Assembly: GCF_000013625.1 (NCBI RefSeq)
Contig: NC_009659.1
Span: forward strand, 3,224,001 to 3,288,000
Direction: 5' to 3'
DNA from: Janthinobacterium sp. Marseille
GTDB taxonomy: Bacteria; Pseudomonadota; Gammaproteobacteria; Burkholderiales; Burkholderiaceae_D
Length of the DNA: 64,000 nucleotides
A model generated the notes under the pieces. That model worked only from the letters and a program-made list of their open reading frames with translations. It was not told the origin of the DNA and searched no databases. Each line of letters opens with the position of its first letter. Position 1 is the stretch's first letter. Positions 30,852 through 39,892 of the stretch are shown here, in pieces. The translations under genes and the position numbers were made by a program.

Positions 30852-32324
30852 ATGTCGCATAGCGCCGCCTTACAGTTAAAAGACCCCACCATCCTGCGTA
30901 ATCACGCATACATCAACGGGGCATGGGTAACGGGCAAGGCCAGCTTCGATGTCAACAATCCGGCGGATGGCAGCAAAATTACCGATGTGCCCAACCTGGG
31001 CGCACAGGAAACCGAACAAGCGATACAAGCCGCGCATGCAGCCTTCCCTGCCTGGGCCGCCAAAACCGGCAAGGAGCGCGCCGGTATCATGCGCATATGG
31101 TTCGATCTCATCATCGCGAATGCGGATGACCTCGCTGCACTCATGACGGCAGAGCAAGGCAAACCCCTGATCGAATCGCGGGGCGAAGTGATTTACGGTG
31201 CCAGCTTTATCGAATGGTTTGCCGAAGAAGCCAAACGCGTCAGTGGCGATGTGATGGCATCCACCTGGAGCGATAAACGCACGGTCACCATCAAGCAGCC
31301 TATAGGCGTGTGCGCATCGATCACGCCATGGAATTTTCCGATCGCAATGATTACACGCAAGGTTGCACCGGCGATTGCCGCCGGGTGCACCATCGTGATC
31401 AAGCCGGCCGAGCAAACCCCGTTGTCGGCATTGGCAATTGCAGAACTGGCGCACCGTGCCGGTATTCCTCCTGGCGTTATCAATGTCGTAACCTCAGATT
31501 CCGACCAATCAATCGCGGTCGGAAAAGTCCTGTGTTCCAGCCCTATCGTGCGCCATGTATCGTTCACCGGCTCGACGCCAGTGGGCCGCATCCTAATGGA
31601 ACAATGCGCGCCTACCGTGAAGAAGATCGGCCTGGAACTCGGCGGCCACGCGCCCTTCATCGTCTTCGATGATGCCGATCTCGATGCGGCTGTTGTCGGA
31701 GCCTTGCAATCGAAGTATCGCAATGCCGGACAAACCTGCGTCTGCACCAACCGCTTCTATGTACATGAATCAATTTACGATACCTTCGTGCAAAAACTCG
31801 GCGCAGGTGCGGCAAAAATCAAGGTCGGCAACGGCGTTGAACAGGGCGTATTGCAAGGACCACTGATCGATGCACAAGCGGTGAAGAAAGTGGAACAGCA
31901 TGTCAGCGATGCCGTGAGCAAGGGGGCGAAGGTCATCACCGGCGGCAAGCAGCATGCATTGGGCGGTTATTTTTACGAACCTACCGTGCTGTCGAATATC
32001 AGCCCCGACATGCTGATCATGCATGAAGAAACCTTCGGCCCGGTTGCCGCCGTCATCAAATTCAAAACAGAAGATGAGGCAGTTGCCGCCGCCAACGATA
32101 CCGACTTCGGCCTGGCCAGTTACTTCTACTCTCGTGATATAGGCCGTGTCTGGCGCGTTGCCGAAAAACTCGAATACGGCATGGTCGGCATCAACACCGG
32201 CCTGATTTCGAATGAAGTCGCGCCCTTTGGCGGCGTCAAGCAATCAGGCCTGGGCCGTGAAGGTTCGAAATACGGAATAGAAGAGTATCTGGAAATCAAA
32301 TACCTGTGCATGGGCGGGATCTGA
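30852..32324 (+). CDS. gabD: Succinate-semialdehyde dehydrogenase, NADP type
   Basis: This 490-aa aldehyde dehydrogenase converts succinate semialdehyde to succinate. It shows the family PIGVCASITPWNFPIAMITR, the catalytic Glu in LELGGHAPFIV and catalytic Cys in NAGQTCVCTNRF, and a GabD-like C-terminus (KQSGLGREGSKYGIEEYLE). ATG 30852 has an AGGAG ribosome site. No gabT is adjacent, so it may serve polyamine, GABA or tyrosine-type catabolism. Confidence 0.9.
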   Translation: MSHSAALQLKDPTILRNHAYINGAWVTGKASFDVNNPADGSKITDVPNLGAQETEQAIQAAHAAFPAWAAKTGKERAGIMRIWFDLIIANADDLAALMTAEQGKPLIESRGEVIYGASFIEWFAEEAKRVSGDVMASTWSDKRTVTIKQPIGVCASITPWNFPIAMITRKVAPAIAAGCTIVIKPAEQTPLSALAIAELAHRAGIPPGVINVVTSDSDQSIAVGKVLCSSPIVRHVSFTGSTPVGRILMEQCAPTVKKIGLELGGHAPFIVFDDADLDAAVVGALQSKYRNAGQTCVCTNRFYVHESIYDTFVQKLGAGAAKIKVGNGVEQGVLQGPLIDAQAVKKVEQHVSDAVSKGAKVITGGKQHALGGYFYEPTVLSNISPDMLIMHEETFGPVAAVIKFKTEDEAVAAANDTDFGLASYFYSRDIGRVWRVAEKLEYGMVGINTGLISNEVAPFGGVKQSGLGREGSKYGIEEYLEIKYLCMGGI

Positions 32325-32388
32325 TCACTCCCCTTAAACCGTAACGCATCGGCCACACGAATCCGGCAAGCAGAAAAGAATAATACCG

Positions 32389-33657
32389 ATGTCAGAAACA
32401 AATGAAGTAAAGACCGCACCGCTGACCGCAGTGGTGATCAATAGCAGCGCGCTGGCTATCATGCTGGCGCTGCTATCCATGCTCGGCCCGTTTTCGATAG
32501 ACACCTATCTGCCGGCCTTCCCGAACATCCAGGCCTCGCTGGATGCCAGCGCACTCGAAGTGCAGCAAACCCTGACCGCCTACCTGTTCTCCTTCGCCGT
32601 CATGATCCTGTGGCATGGCGCCTTGTCGGATGCCTTCGGGCGACGCAATATCATCCTGGTTTCGCTCGCCGTGTTTGCAGTAGCAACGCTCGCCTGCGCC
32701 GCCGTACACAGCATTGAATACCTATGGGTCTTCCGCATGCTGCAAGGGATTTCTGCCGGTGCCGGCGTCGTGATCGGACGTGCCATCATCCGCGACCTGT
32801 ATGCCGGTTCGGCTGCGGAACGTTTGCTGTCGCTGGTCACGATGATATTTTCCATCGCACCGGCGATTGCACCGATACTCGGTGGCTGGATCGTCAAGCA
32901 CAGCAACTGGCGCAACATCTTCCTCGCACTATTCGCCTATGCGGTGCTGCTGCTGATTTATTGCTACAAGCGTTTGCCTGAATCCTTGCCACCGGAAAAA
33001 CGCCAGCCTTTCAATCCACACTTCCTGTATCACAGCTACAAGCGTGTGTTTCGTTCGCCGCTGTTCCATTTGAAAGGCGGGACAGTTGCCTTCAACTTTG
33101 CCGGCATGTTCCTGTACGTGGCGGCAGCACCGGTTTTCCTGGTCCAGCATCTGGGACTCGGACCGGACCAGTTCGGCTGGCAATTCATTCCTACCGTGGC
33201 GGGTATCTTTTGCGGTGCGCTGGCGGCGAATCGCCTGGCCGGGAACATCCCGATTTCGCGTCAGGTCCTGATCGGTTTTGTCTTCCTGATCGGTGCCGGT
33301 ATCTTCAACGTAACTTACCATGCGCTGTTTCCGCCTGCCTTACCATGGTCGGTCGCACCCTTATTCTTTTATACCTTTGGCATGTCCATGGTGGCACCGG
33401 GTGCGACGCTATTGGTATTGGATTTGTTTCCGAACATCCGCGGCACTGTCGCTTCCTGCCAATCCTTCACGCTGACGCTGCTTGGCGCCCTGGTTGCAGG
33501 TGTCATCGCACCGGCGCTATCGCATTCTCCGCTGGCGCTGGCGGCCGGCCAGATGATATTTACGCTGATCGCACTGAGCCTGTGGCTGGGCGGCCGTAGC
33601 TACCGTCGCTTCCTTGATGCACGCCAGGAACCGAATGCGTGGGAAACCGTCGAGTAA
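32389..33657 (+). CDS. Bcr/CflA-family multidrug efflux MFS transporter
   Basis: This 422-aa protein has about 12 transmembrane helices. The early GPFSIDTYLPAFPNI and the GALSDAFGRRNIILVSL loop (motif A) followed by RMLQGISAGAGVVIGRAIIR are typical of the Bcr/CflA drug-proton antiporters (bicyclomycin, chloramphenicol). The substrate is not predictable. It follows gabD by 64 bp and is convergent with the diguanylate cyclase gene. Confidence 0.92.
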   Translation: MSETNEVKTAPLTAVVINSSALAIMLALLSMLGPFSIDTYLPAFPNIQASLDASALEVQQTLTAYLFSFAVMILWHGALSDAFGRRNIILVSLAVFAVATLACAAVHSIEYLWVFRMLQGISAGAGVVIGRAIIRDLYAGSAAERLLSLVTMIFSIAPAIAPILGGWIVKHSNWRNIFLALFAYAVLLLIYCYKRLPESLPPEKRQPFNPHFLYHSYKRVFRSPLFHLKGGTVAFNFAGMFLYVAAAPVFLVQHLGLGPDQFGWQFIPTVAGIFCGALAANRLAGNIPISRQVLIGFVFLIGAGIFNVTYHALFPPALPWSVAPLFFYTFGMSMVAPGATLLVLDLFPNIRGTVASCQSFTLTLLGALVAGVIAPALSHSPLALAAGQMIFTLIALSLWLGGRSYRRFLDARQEPNAWETVE

Positions 33658-33673
33658 TGCAGGGGCTTTCCAG

Positions 33674-35833
33674 CTAGACCGCAACCGCGCGATTCTTGCC
33701 CTTCTTTTTCGCCGCGTACATGGCGCCGTCCGCCAGCGTAATGAGTTGTTCGGGCGTCGTATGGTCTTCCGGCCAGTGCATCGCGATGCCTATGCTGGCA
33801 GAGATAGTTACCGTGGCAGCAGTCAAGGTAAATGGCTGTTGCAAGGTATGCAGAATTTTGTCGGCGACATCCATCGCATCGCTATCGCCATTGAGCATTT
33901 CCAGCACGATGACAAATTCATCGCCGGCCAGTCGTGCGACGGTATCGGTGGTGCGCACCGCACCCAGCAGGCGCTGTGCAATCGTGCGTAACAGCTCGTC
34001 GCCGGCCTCATGACCGTAGCCGTCATTCACCCCTTTGAAACCGTCCAGGTCGAGGAATAGAACGGCCAAAGGCTTGCCAAGGCGTGCGGCACGTGCGATC
34101 GACTCCGGCAATCTCTGTATCAGGGCGCGGCGATTCGGCAAATCGGTGAGCGGATCTTTCAGTGCCATGCCCATCAGTGATGCCTGCAGTAATTTTCTTT
34201 CGGTGATGTCATGCAGGAAGGCGATGAACAGATAACCGTTGCGACGCGCCACGCAAGCCACCGCCAGCTCAATCGGAAACTCCTTGCCATCGCGGCGCAA
34301 GGCGCTCAGTTCCACCCGCCGGTTGATGATATTGCTTTCACCCGTCAGCAGGAAATGCTGGAGATCCCGTTCATAACCATCGCGTAGCGTCGGCGGCACG
34401 ATCAATTCCGCCAAGGGCTGACCGACCGCTTCCTTGTGCGTCCAACCCAGCAAATGTTCCGCCTGTTCATTCCAGTCGACGATGATGCCGTCCTGGTCCA
34501 TCGAAATGAAAGCGTCATTCGCATTTTGCAGTGTCGCGCGCAGCTCGGCTTCACTCTCCTGCAGACGCTCCTGGATCGCCAGTTGCTGTTGCAAGGCATC
34601 TTCCAGTGCCTGCGCCTTTTGCTCTATCTCTTGCGTGCGTTCCTGCACCAGGTGTTCCAGGTTTTCATTCAGGGCGCGCAACTTGCCCACATGTTGCTGC
34701 TCGCGCCCCACCATGTCAGCCAGGGTCAGAGACAGCAAATGCACTTCGTGATAACCATCGATCACCGGAATCGCCGTGCCCGTACCTTCCTTGCGCTGCG
34801 TAATCGCTGCACTCAAGTCATCCAGCGGTCGTGCCAGTTGTCGCGCCAGCGCGACCGCTATCAAGGCCAGCAAGAGACCGAGCGCGGCACCTACCCACAA
34901 AACCTGTTGCTGTAACTCACGAAAATCCGCCAACGCGATTTCTTCCGGCTGCCGGATCAGGACGGCCCATTTCAATGATGGATGTCCTGCGCGTGCACCG
35001 GTCTGCGAATAGCCGGTCAGGTAGCGCCGTCCATCCGGCCATTTTTCCGCAATCGCCCCGGTGCTGCCGGTATGCGCGAGGTCCAGGCTGGTCGTCGTGA
35101 TCGTGCTTTCTTCGAGGTAATCCGGTCCCAACATCACCATGCCGTCGTTGCGCACCACGATGACTTCAACCATATATTGTCGGTCCGCCGGTACCAGCAA
35201 GCTATTTGCAATCCCCCGTGCCCAGTTCCAACTCAGGTGTATGCCCAGTACCCCGCGATAACTGCCGTCGCTGCGCGTGACCGGCAAGGCGACGTCGACA
35301 AAGCGCCAGCGCTCTTCCGACTCCGGCAATTTATCTTCGAGCAATACAGCAGGATGGTAATCACCGATAAATACCTGCTGCGCGCCGCCCTGGAACCAGG
35401 GGCGTTTACTAACGTCAACTCCTTCGAGCAAACCGCCAGAAGCGGAAACCACAATGCCTTTGGGATCGGTCAAACCGATCCATGCGTAATCAGGGAAATT
35501 TTTATGGACGTTGTCGAATACCCGCCGCATCTCGGCAGGGTTTTGTGCGTCGCGCACGGGCACCAGGTCGGCGATCACTTGCGCGTGATCTATCATGCGA
35601 CCCATGCCGCGATCCAGCGAATCGCGCATTTGCCACGATAATTGTTGCAGGCGTTCGTGCGCTTGTTGCTTGGCGTAGGTGGCGGCGAAATGATCGATCA
35701 GCACCAGCAAAGTGAGCATGGTAACGATCACAGTTGCGCACACACCTATCGTCACCAAGGTGGCAAGTCGCAAGCGCTCCGGCGTTTTTGGTCGCATTCG
35801 AGGTCCCGTGGCTACTGCATTGGTAGCATGCAT
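33674..35833 (-). CDS. Membrane diguanylate cyclase with extracytoplasmic Cache, PAS and GGDEF domains
   Basis: This 719-aa protein has a transmembrane helix near residues 24-49, a periplasmic dCache-type sensor to about 305, a second helix (VGAALGLLLALIAVALA) with a HAMP-like continuation, a coiled coil, a PAS domain (ANDAFISMDQDGIIVDWNEQ) and a C-terminal GGDEF domain. The active-site motif is AGDEF, a functional variant in known cyclases, preceded by an RTTD product-inhibition site, so it should make c-di-GMP. No EAL domain is present. The start is uncertain: an alternative ATG lies at 35800. Confidence 0.9.
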   Translation of the reverse strand: MHATNAVATGPRMRPKTPERLRLATLVTIGVCATVIVTMLTLLVLIDHFAATYAKQQAHERLQQLSWQMRDSLDRGMGRMIDHAQVIADLVPVRDAQNPAEMRRVFDNVHKNFPDYAWIGLTDPKGIVVSASGGLLEGVDVSKRPWFQGGAQQVFIGDYHPAVLLEDKLPESEERWRFVDVALPVTRSDGSYRGVLGIHLSWNWARGIANSLLVPADRQYMVEVIVVRNDGMVMLGPDYLEESTITTTSLDLAHTGSTGAIAEKWPDGRRYLTGYSQTGARAGHPSLKWAVLIRQPEEIALADFRELQQQVLWVGAALGLLLALIAVALARQLARPLDDLSAAITQRKEGTGTAIPVIDGYHEVHLLSLTLADMVGREQQHVGKLRALNENLEHLVQERTQEIEQKAQALEDALQQQLAIQERLQESEAELRATLQNANDAFISMDQDGIIVDWNEQAEHLLGWTHKEAVGQPLAELIVPPTLRDGYERDLQHFLLTGESNIINRRVELSALRRDGKEFPIELAVACVARRNGYLFIAFLHDITERKLLQASLMGMALKDPLTDLPNRRALIQRLPESIARAARLGKPLAVLFLDLDGFKGVNDGYGHEAGDELLRTIAQRLLGAVRTTDTVARLAGDEFVIVLEMLNGDSDAMDVADKILHTLQQPFTLTAATVTISASIGIAMHWPEDHTTPEQLITLADGAMYAAKKKGKNRAVAV

Positions 35834-35995
35834 CTTTTAGATGCACTGGTGCTTTAATAGTTTTATGGAAAGATTTCTTTTTGTGAAAAATTTCTTTAAT
35901 ACCAAGCAAATACCATGACGGCTCGCAACTACTTTAAACGCAGTTTGCAGATGAATGCGAATTTTATAAGCTGAATTAAAGGGGAAAAGCGGAAA

Positions 35996-37762
35996 TCAGT
36001 ACAAATCGCGCAACACTTCCTGCAGCATTTCGGGTGCCAGTGGTTTATGCAGGATACGTAAATTCGCATTGGCAATGCTGCTAATGCTCTCGACCGACGT
36101 GTCACCGGTGATCACCACCGCCGGAATCAGGTAGCCGCTGGCTTGCCGCACTGCCTGCACCACGTCGATACCACTGACATTTTCCGCCAGGCGGAAATCG
36201 CTCAGGATCAGGTCAAACGCCATACCGGATGCCGCCTGATAAGTCTTCACTGCCTGCAAGGCTGCTCCCAGCGACGCCACTGCCACTACCTGGTGTCCCC
36301 AAGATGACAGCAGTAAGCGCATGCTATCCAGCACATTCGCATCGTCATCTATCACCAGGATGTTTTTCGCGGCAGCGAGAAGTACCGATGCAGCCAGCGG
36401 CGCCGTGCTCACGGTGGCCACCCTCGGTGCCAGCGGCAACCAGATCGAAAAGACCGAACCGCGCCCCGGGATGGAATGCAAACCTATCCTCAGTTTCAAC
36501 AAATCGGCCGTGCGCTTGACGATAGCCAGCCCCAGTCCCAGCCCGTGTTCCCTACGCCGCGCCGCATTGCCGATCTGGTAAAACTCGCTGAAGATCAATT
36601 GCGACTGCTCGGCCGCAATGCCGATCCCGGTATCCAGCACTTGTACTTCGATAAAAGCACCACGCCGACGCGCCCCGACCAACACCTTGCCACTCTCGGT
36701 GTAACGCAAGGCATTCGATACAAAATTCGCCAATATGCTGTGCAGCAAGGCACGATCGGTTTGTACCAGCACTGCCGTCGGCCTGACGATGAAGCGCAGT
36801 TTTTGCTCGACGGCGACGGCTGAAAATTGCTGGTCTATCGTTTCCAGTAAATCCTGCAAATCAAACACTTCGCGTTTAACCTTGACCGCGCCGGCATCCA
36901 GCTTTGAAATATCGAGCAACACATCCAGCAATTGCACCAAACCCTTCAGCGCTGCCTGCAGCTTGCCGGCAATATTTCCCACCTCTTCAGCACGTACCGT
37001 CGGTGCATTGCACAACGCGCGCAAGGTGGCGATATACAAACCGAGTGCATGCGTAGGCTGGCGCAAATCATGGCTGGCCGCCGCCAGGAATTGCGACTTC
37101 GAACGACTGGCCGATTCGGCCCTTTCCTTCTCTTGCCGCAGTTGTGCGATCAGTTGCGTATTCTCAAAGCGCAGCGATACCGCTTCGCGCACCGTGCGAT
37201 GCACATTCCGGCTATACGCCAGGTTCACGCCGAGCAAGAACAGCGAGAGCAGGGCCAGTACGGAAAACAGCGGCCCGCCATAGGCAAAGCAGCGCACGGC
37301 AAACGGCAGTACCGTCGGCAATGCAAATGCGTAATAGGCAGGTGGAAACGAAGATTGTGATGCAACCGAACCGCCCGTCATGCCGGCCAGCAGTATGCAA
37401 ATGAATACCGTGATCACGGTGTTTTCAGGCGTAAAGAAAAAGATGCCGATGGAACCCCACAGGCAACCGGACAATCCGGCGAACAGTGTATAGGTCCACG
37501 CGCGCCGCGCTGCCTGATCCGGGCCATGCACAATCCGCAGGTCGCGCCGCACGATCACGATACGGAGAGAAGTCAGTACGAAGATAGCCGCCGCCCACGG
37601 CAATAGCACGCTGTGCGGCAGCTCACCCCACAGCAAGTAAACCGACAGCACGACCACCGCGAAATTGCCAAAAAAAATAGGCGTCGCCTGCCGGTACAAG
37701 ACATTCACCAGCTCGCTGAAGATGCGCGCTTCAACAGCAGGTGCCGCGGAATGATCGTTCAT
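35996..37762 (-). CDS. Hybrid sensor histidine kinase with N-terminal membrane domain
   Basis: From ATG 37762 (MNDHSAAPA) the protein is 588 aa; a start at 37777 is also possible. About six hydrophobic segments fill residues 25-195, followed by a coiled coil, a HisKA domain with the phosphoacceptor His in AASHDLRQPTHAL, an ATPase domain (FVSNALRYT, DTGIGI, GLGLGLAIVKR) and a C-terminal receiver (VIDDD, with the phospho-Asp in LILSDFRLAE). It is divergent from the LuxR-type regulator at 37886, so they probably form one system. The signal is unknown. Confidence 0.9.
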   Translation of the reverse strand: MNDHSAAPAVEARIFSELVNVLYRQATPIFFGNFAVVVLSVYLLWGELPHSVLLPWAAAIFVLTSLRIVIVRRDLRIVHGPDQAARRAWTYTLFAGLSGCLWGSIGIFFFTPENTVITVFICILLAGMTGGSVASQSSFPPAYYAFALPTVLPFAVRCFAYGGPLFSVLALLSLFLLGVNLAYSRNVHRTVREAVSLRFENTQLIAQLRQEKERAESASRSKSQFLAAASHDLRQPTHALGLYIATLRALCNAPTVRAEEVGNIAGKLQAALKGLVQLLDVLLDISKLDAGAVKVKREVFDLQDLLETIDQQFSAVAVEQKLRFIVRPTAVLVQTDRALLHSILANFVSNALRYTESGKVLVGARRRGAFIEVQVLDTGIGIAAEQSQLIFSEFYQIGNAARRREHGLGLGLAIVKRTADLLKLRIGLHSIPGRGSVFSIWLPLAPRVATVSTAPLAASVLLAAAKNILVIDDDANVLDSMRLLLSSWGHQVVAVASLGAALQAVKTYQAASGMAFDLILSDFRLAENVSGIDVVQAVRQASGYLIPAVVITGDTSVESISSIANANLRILHKPLAPEMLQEVLRDLY

Positions 37763-37885
37763 GAATGTTTCGCCCAAAACATAGAAAATGGGGTCGCTAC
37801 CGCCCCGCAGTGTAATATCTCGCTATTATTACCATGTGACAATAGTTCCAGCGGCAATTATTCCAGCATCCCCGTATCCAGCGCC

Positions 37886-38497
37886 ATGACGAAAATCGTA
37901 ATCGCAGAAGATCACACCCTGATCCGGGAAGGATTACGATCCCTGATGGCACATGTCGCGGGAATGGAGATCGTCGCCGACACCGGCAGTGGCGCGCAGG
38001 TGGAAGAACTCCTGCAGCAGACCCCGACCGATTTGCTCCTGCTCGACCTCGATTTACCCGGCTGCCACGGCATCACCCTCACCGCCCGCATCAAACAAAG
38101 CCACCCGCATATCAAAATCCTGATCCTGACCGGTTCGACCGATCACAACAGCGTGCGCCAGGCTTTTGCCGCCGGCGCGGATGGTTATCTGCTCAAACTG
38201 GAAGACAGCAGCGAATTGCTGGAAGCGATCCCGACCGTGCTGGATAACCGGCGCTACGTCAGCAAATTGCTGGGACCACTGACCCACTTCCAGGATAGCG
38301 AAGATCAAGCCGTCACACCGCGCGAACAACAAATCCTGAAACTGGTCGCTGCCGGCAAGTCATCACAGGAAATTGCCGATACGCTTGAACTGAGCGTCTT
38401 CACCGTACGCAAGCACAAGCAAAACCTGATGGCCAAACTATCATTGCACAACGCAGTTGAACTGACGCGTTATGCGATGCATCAGGGCCTGCTGTAA
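37886..38497 (+). CDS. LuxR/NarL-type response regulator
   Basis: This 203-aa protein has a receiver domain (IVIAEDHTLIREGL, phospho-Asp in LLLDLDLPG, a Lys in YLLKLED) and a LuxR-type helix-turn-helix (TPREQQILKLVAAGKSSQEI, LSVFTVRKHKQNLMAKL). It is divergent from the hybrid kinase with a 123-bp intergenic region that probably carries both promoters. A longer frame starting at 37613 lies over the kinase gene and lacks support. Confidence 0.92.
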   Translation: MTKIVIAEDHTLIREGLRSLMAHVAGMEIVADTGSGAQVEELLQQTPTDLLLLDLDLPGCHGITLTARIKQSHPHIKILILTGSTDHNSVRQAFAAGADGYLLKLEDSSELLEAIPTVLDNRRYVSKLLGPLTHFQDSEDQAVTPREQQILKLVAAGKSSQEIADTLELSVFTVRKHKQNLMAKLSLHNAVELTRYAMHQGLL

Positions 38498-38505
38498 ATC
38501 GCCTA

Positions 38506-39855
38506 TCAAAATTGTGTCTGCACACCGACGCTGAAGATATTGCGTGAGTAATTGCTGTAACCGATATTCGATGGATTATCGATCTGCGTATATTGCGCCC
38601 GCACCACCATATTGCGCCCCGCCCATGAACTGATGTCCCACAGGCTGGTCAGGCTGGCGGTCTTTTGCGTATCTTCGCGTGCCGGGAAGAAGAAGCTGCC
38701 TTCGTCATACTTCACCTTGGAATAACTATAGTTACCGACTACCGTCCATTGCGGGTTGATGCGATAGGCAGCGAACACACTAGGCCCGTCCAGGCGACGC
38801 GAGTACACCGCGGCATCGGCATGCTCACGCTGCACATTGTAGTCAGCACCTGCCTGTAAATCAGGCTGCACTTGCGCGACCACTCCCACACTGCCGAGCA
38901 CACCATCTGCGTTTCTGTTGTGATCCAGATGCACAGTACGGTTGATGTATCCAAGCGAACCTGTCAGCGACCAGGTGGGATTCAAGTTGCGCGAAAAACG
39001 TGCGATCACACCTGGTGTCGTTTCATTCATGCGATTCGCCTGCCGCGAAAAACCGATATTCGGCTGTATGCTGGCGCTCCAGCTTTTATCGCGATAAATG
39101 AACGCGGCAGACAGCGACATATATTCATTATTGAAGTCGGACGTATCGAAGTATGCATTCCCCAGCAATACACCCTGGTACAGCACTGACCAGTGCTCAT
39201 TCAGCGGCACCAGATAACTGCCGGTCAGGCTACCACTGGCACCCCATGAAGAACGCGGCATCGCATCGGGCGACAAAATGAAATTGCCCGGGAAACCGCC
39301 AACAGTCGCCGGGACTATATTCGACACAGGGCCACCGTTGATATTGCTGTCATGTACCAGGCCCGCATAGAACTCCAGCGACCAGGGCTTACCCGATGCC
39401 TGGCGTGCGAATGCGGCGGGGTCATCACGCCCCAGTTGCTCGATCAGGTTATTCATCTGGGTCGATACCTGTCCTGCTGGCAGCAAAGGCAAGGTTTCCT
39501 TGTATAGCTGCGCTGCTTCATCCCTGCGATCCAGCGCAACCAGGATAGCCGCCAGCTCGACCCGTGGATTGGCTTCTGCCGGCTTTAAAGCGATCACGCG
39601 CTGGTAGTAGGCAATTGCCGTATCCGTACGCTGCAGGGATGCATTACAGCGCGCCAGTACATACAGGCGATCAGCATCCACACTGTTTGCAGGTGTATCT
39701 GCCAGCAGTGCACATGCCATATCCGGCCTGCCGTTTTCCTGCATCAAACGCGCTACCAGTAATTCACTGCGGCTATCGACGACAGTCGGCGTGGCGTAAG
39801 CCACGGAAGAAGAAAACATCAATGCAACTGCAGCCGAACGAAGAATGTAATTCAT
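38506..39855 (-). CDS. Slam-type outer-membrane translocon (TPR plus DUF560 barrel)
   Basis: From ATG 39855 the protein is 449 aa. A signal peptide (cleavage after AYA, residue 21) is followed by TPR-like helices at about 33-125 (DADRLYVLARCNASLQ, TAIAYYQRVIALKP, DEAAQLYKETL) and, from about residue 158, a beta-barrel of alternating polar and aromatic strands. The first strand contains HDSNINGG, close to the D-x-N-x-N signature of the surface lipoprotein assembly modifier (Slam, DUF560) family, and the chain ends in Phe, as barrel proteins do. Slam proteins move TbpB-like cargo across the outer membrane. The gene for a protein with a TbpB-like barrel lies 37 bp upstream on the same strand, the expected cargo arrangement. 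Family membership is inferred from pattern, not from a search. Confidence 0.8.
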   Translation of the reverse strand: MNYILRSAAVALMFSSSVAYATPTVVDSRSELLVARLMQENGRPDMACALLADTPANSVDADRLYVLARCNASLQRTDTAIAYYQRVIALKPAEANPRVELAAILVALDRRDEAAQLYKETLPLLPAGQVSTQMNNLIEQLGRDDPAAFARQASGKPWSLEFYAGLVHDSNINGGPVSNIVPATVGGFPGNFILSPDAMPRSSWGASGSLTGSYLVPLNEHWSVLYQGVLLGNAYFDTSDFNNEYMSLSAAFIYRDKSWSASIQPNIGFSRQANRMNETTPGVIARFSRNLNPTWSLTGSLGYINRTVHLDHNRNADGVLGSVGVVAQVQPDLQAGADYNVQREHADAAVYSRRLDGPSVFAAYRINPQWTVVGNYSYSKVKYDEGSFFFPAREDTQKTASLTSLWDISSWAGRNMVVRAQYTQIDNPSNIGYSNYSRNIFSVGVQTQF

Positions 39856-39892
39856 GGGTGAAGTAGGCTTGAAAAAAAGGAAGGTCATGAGA

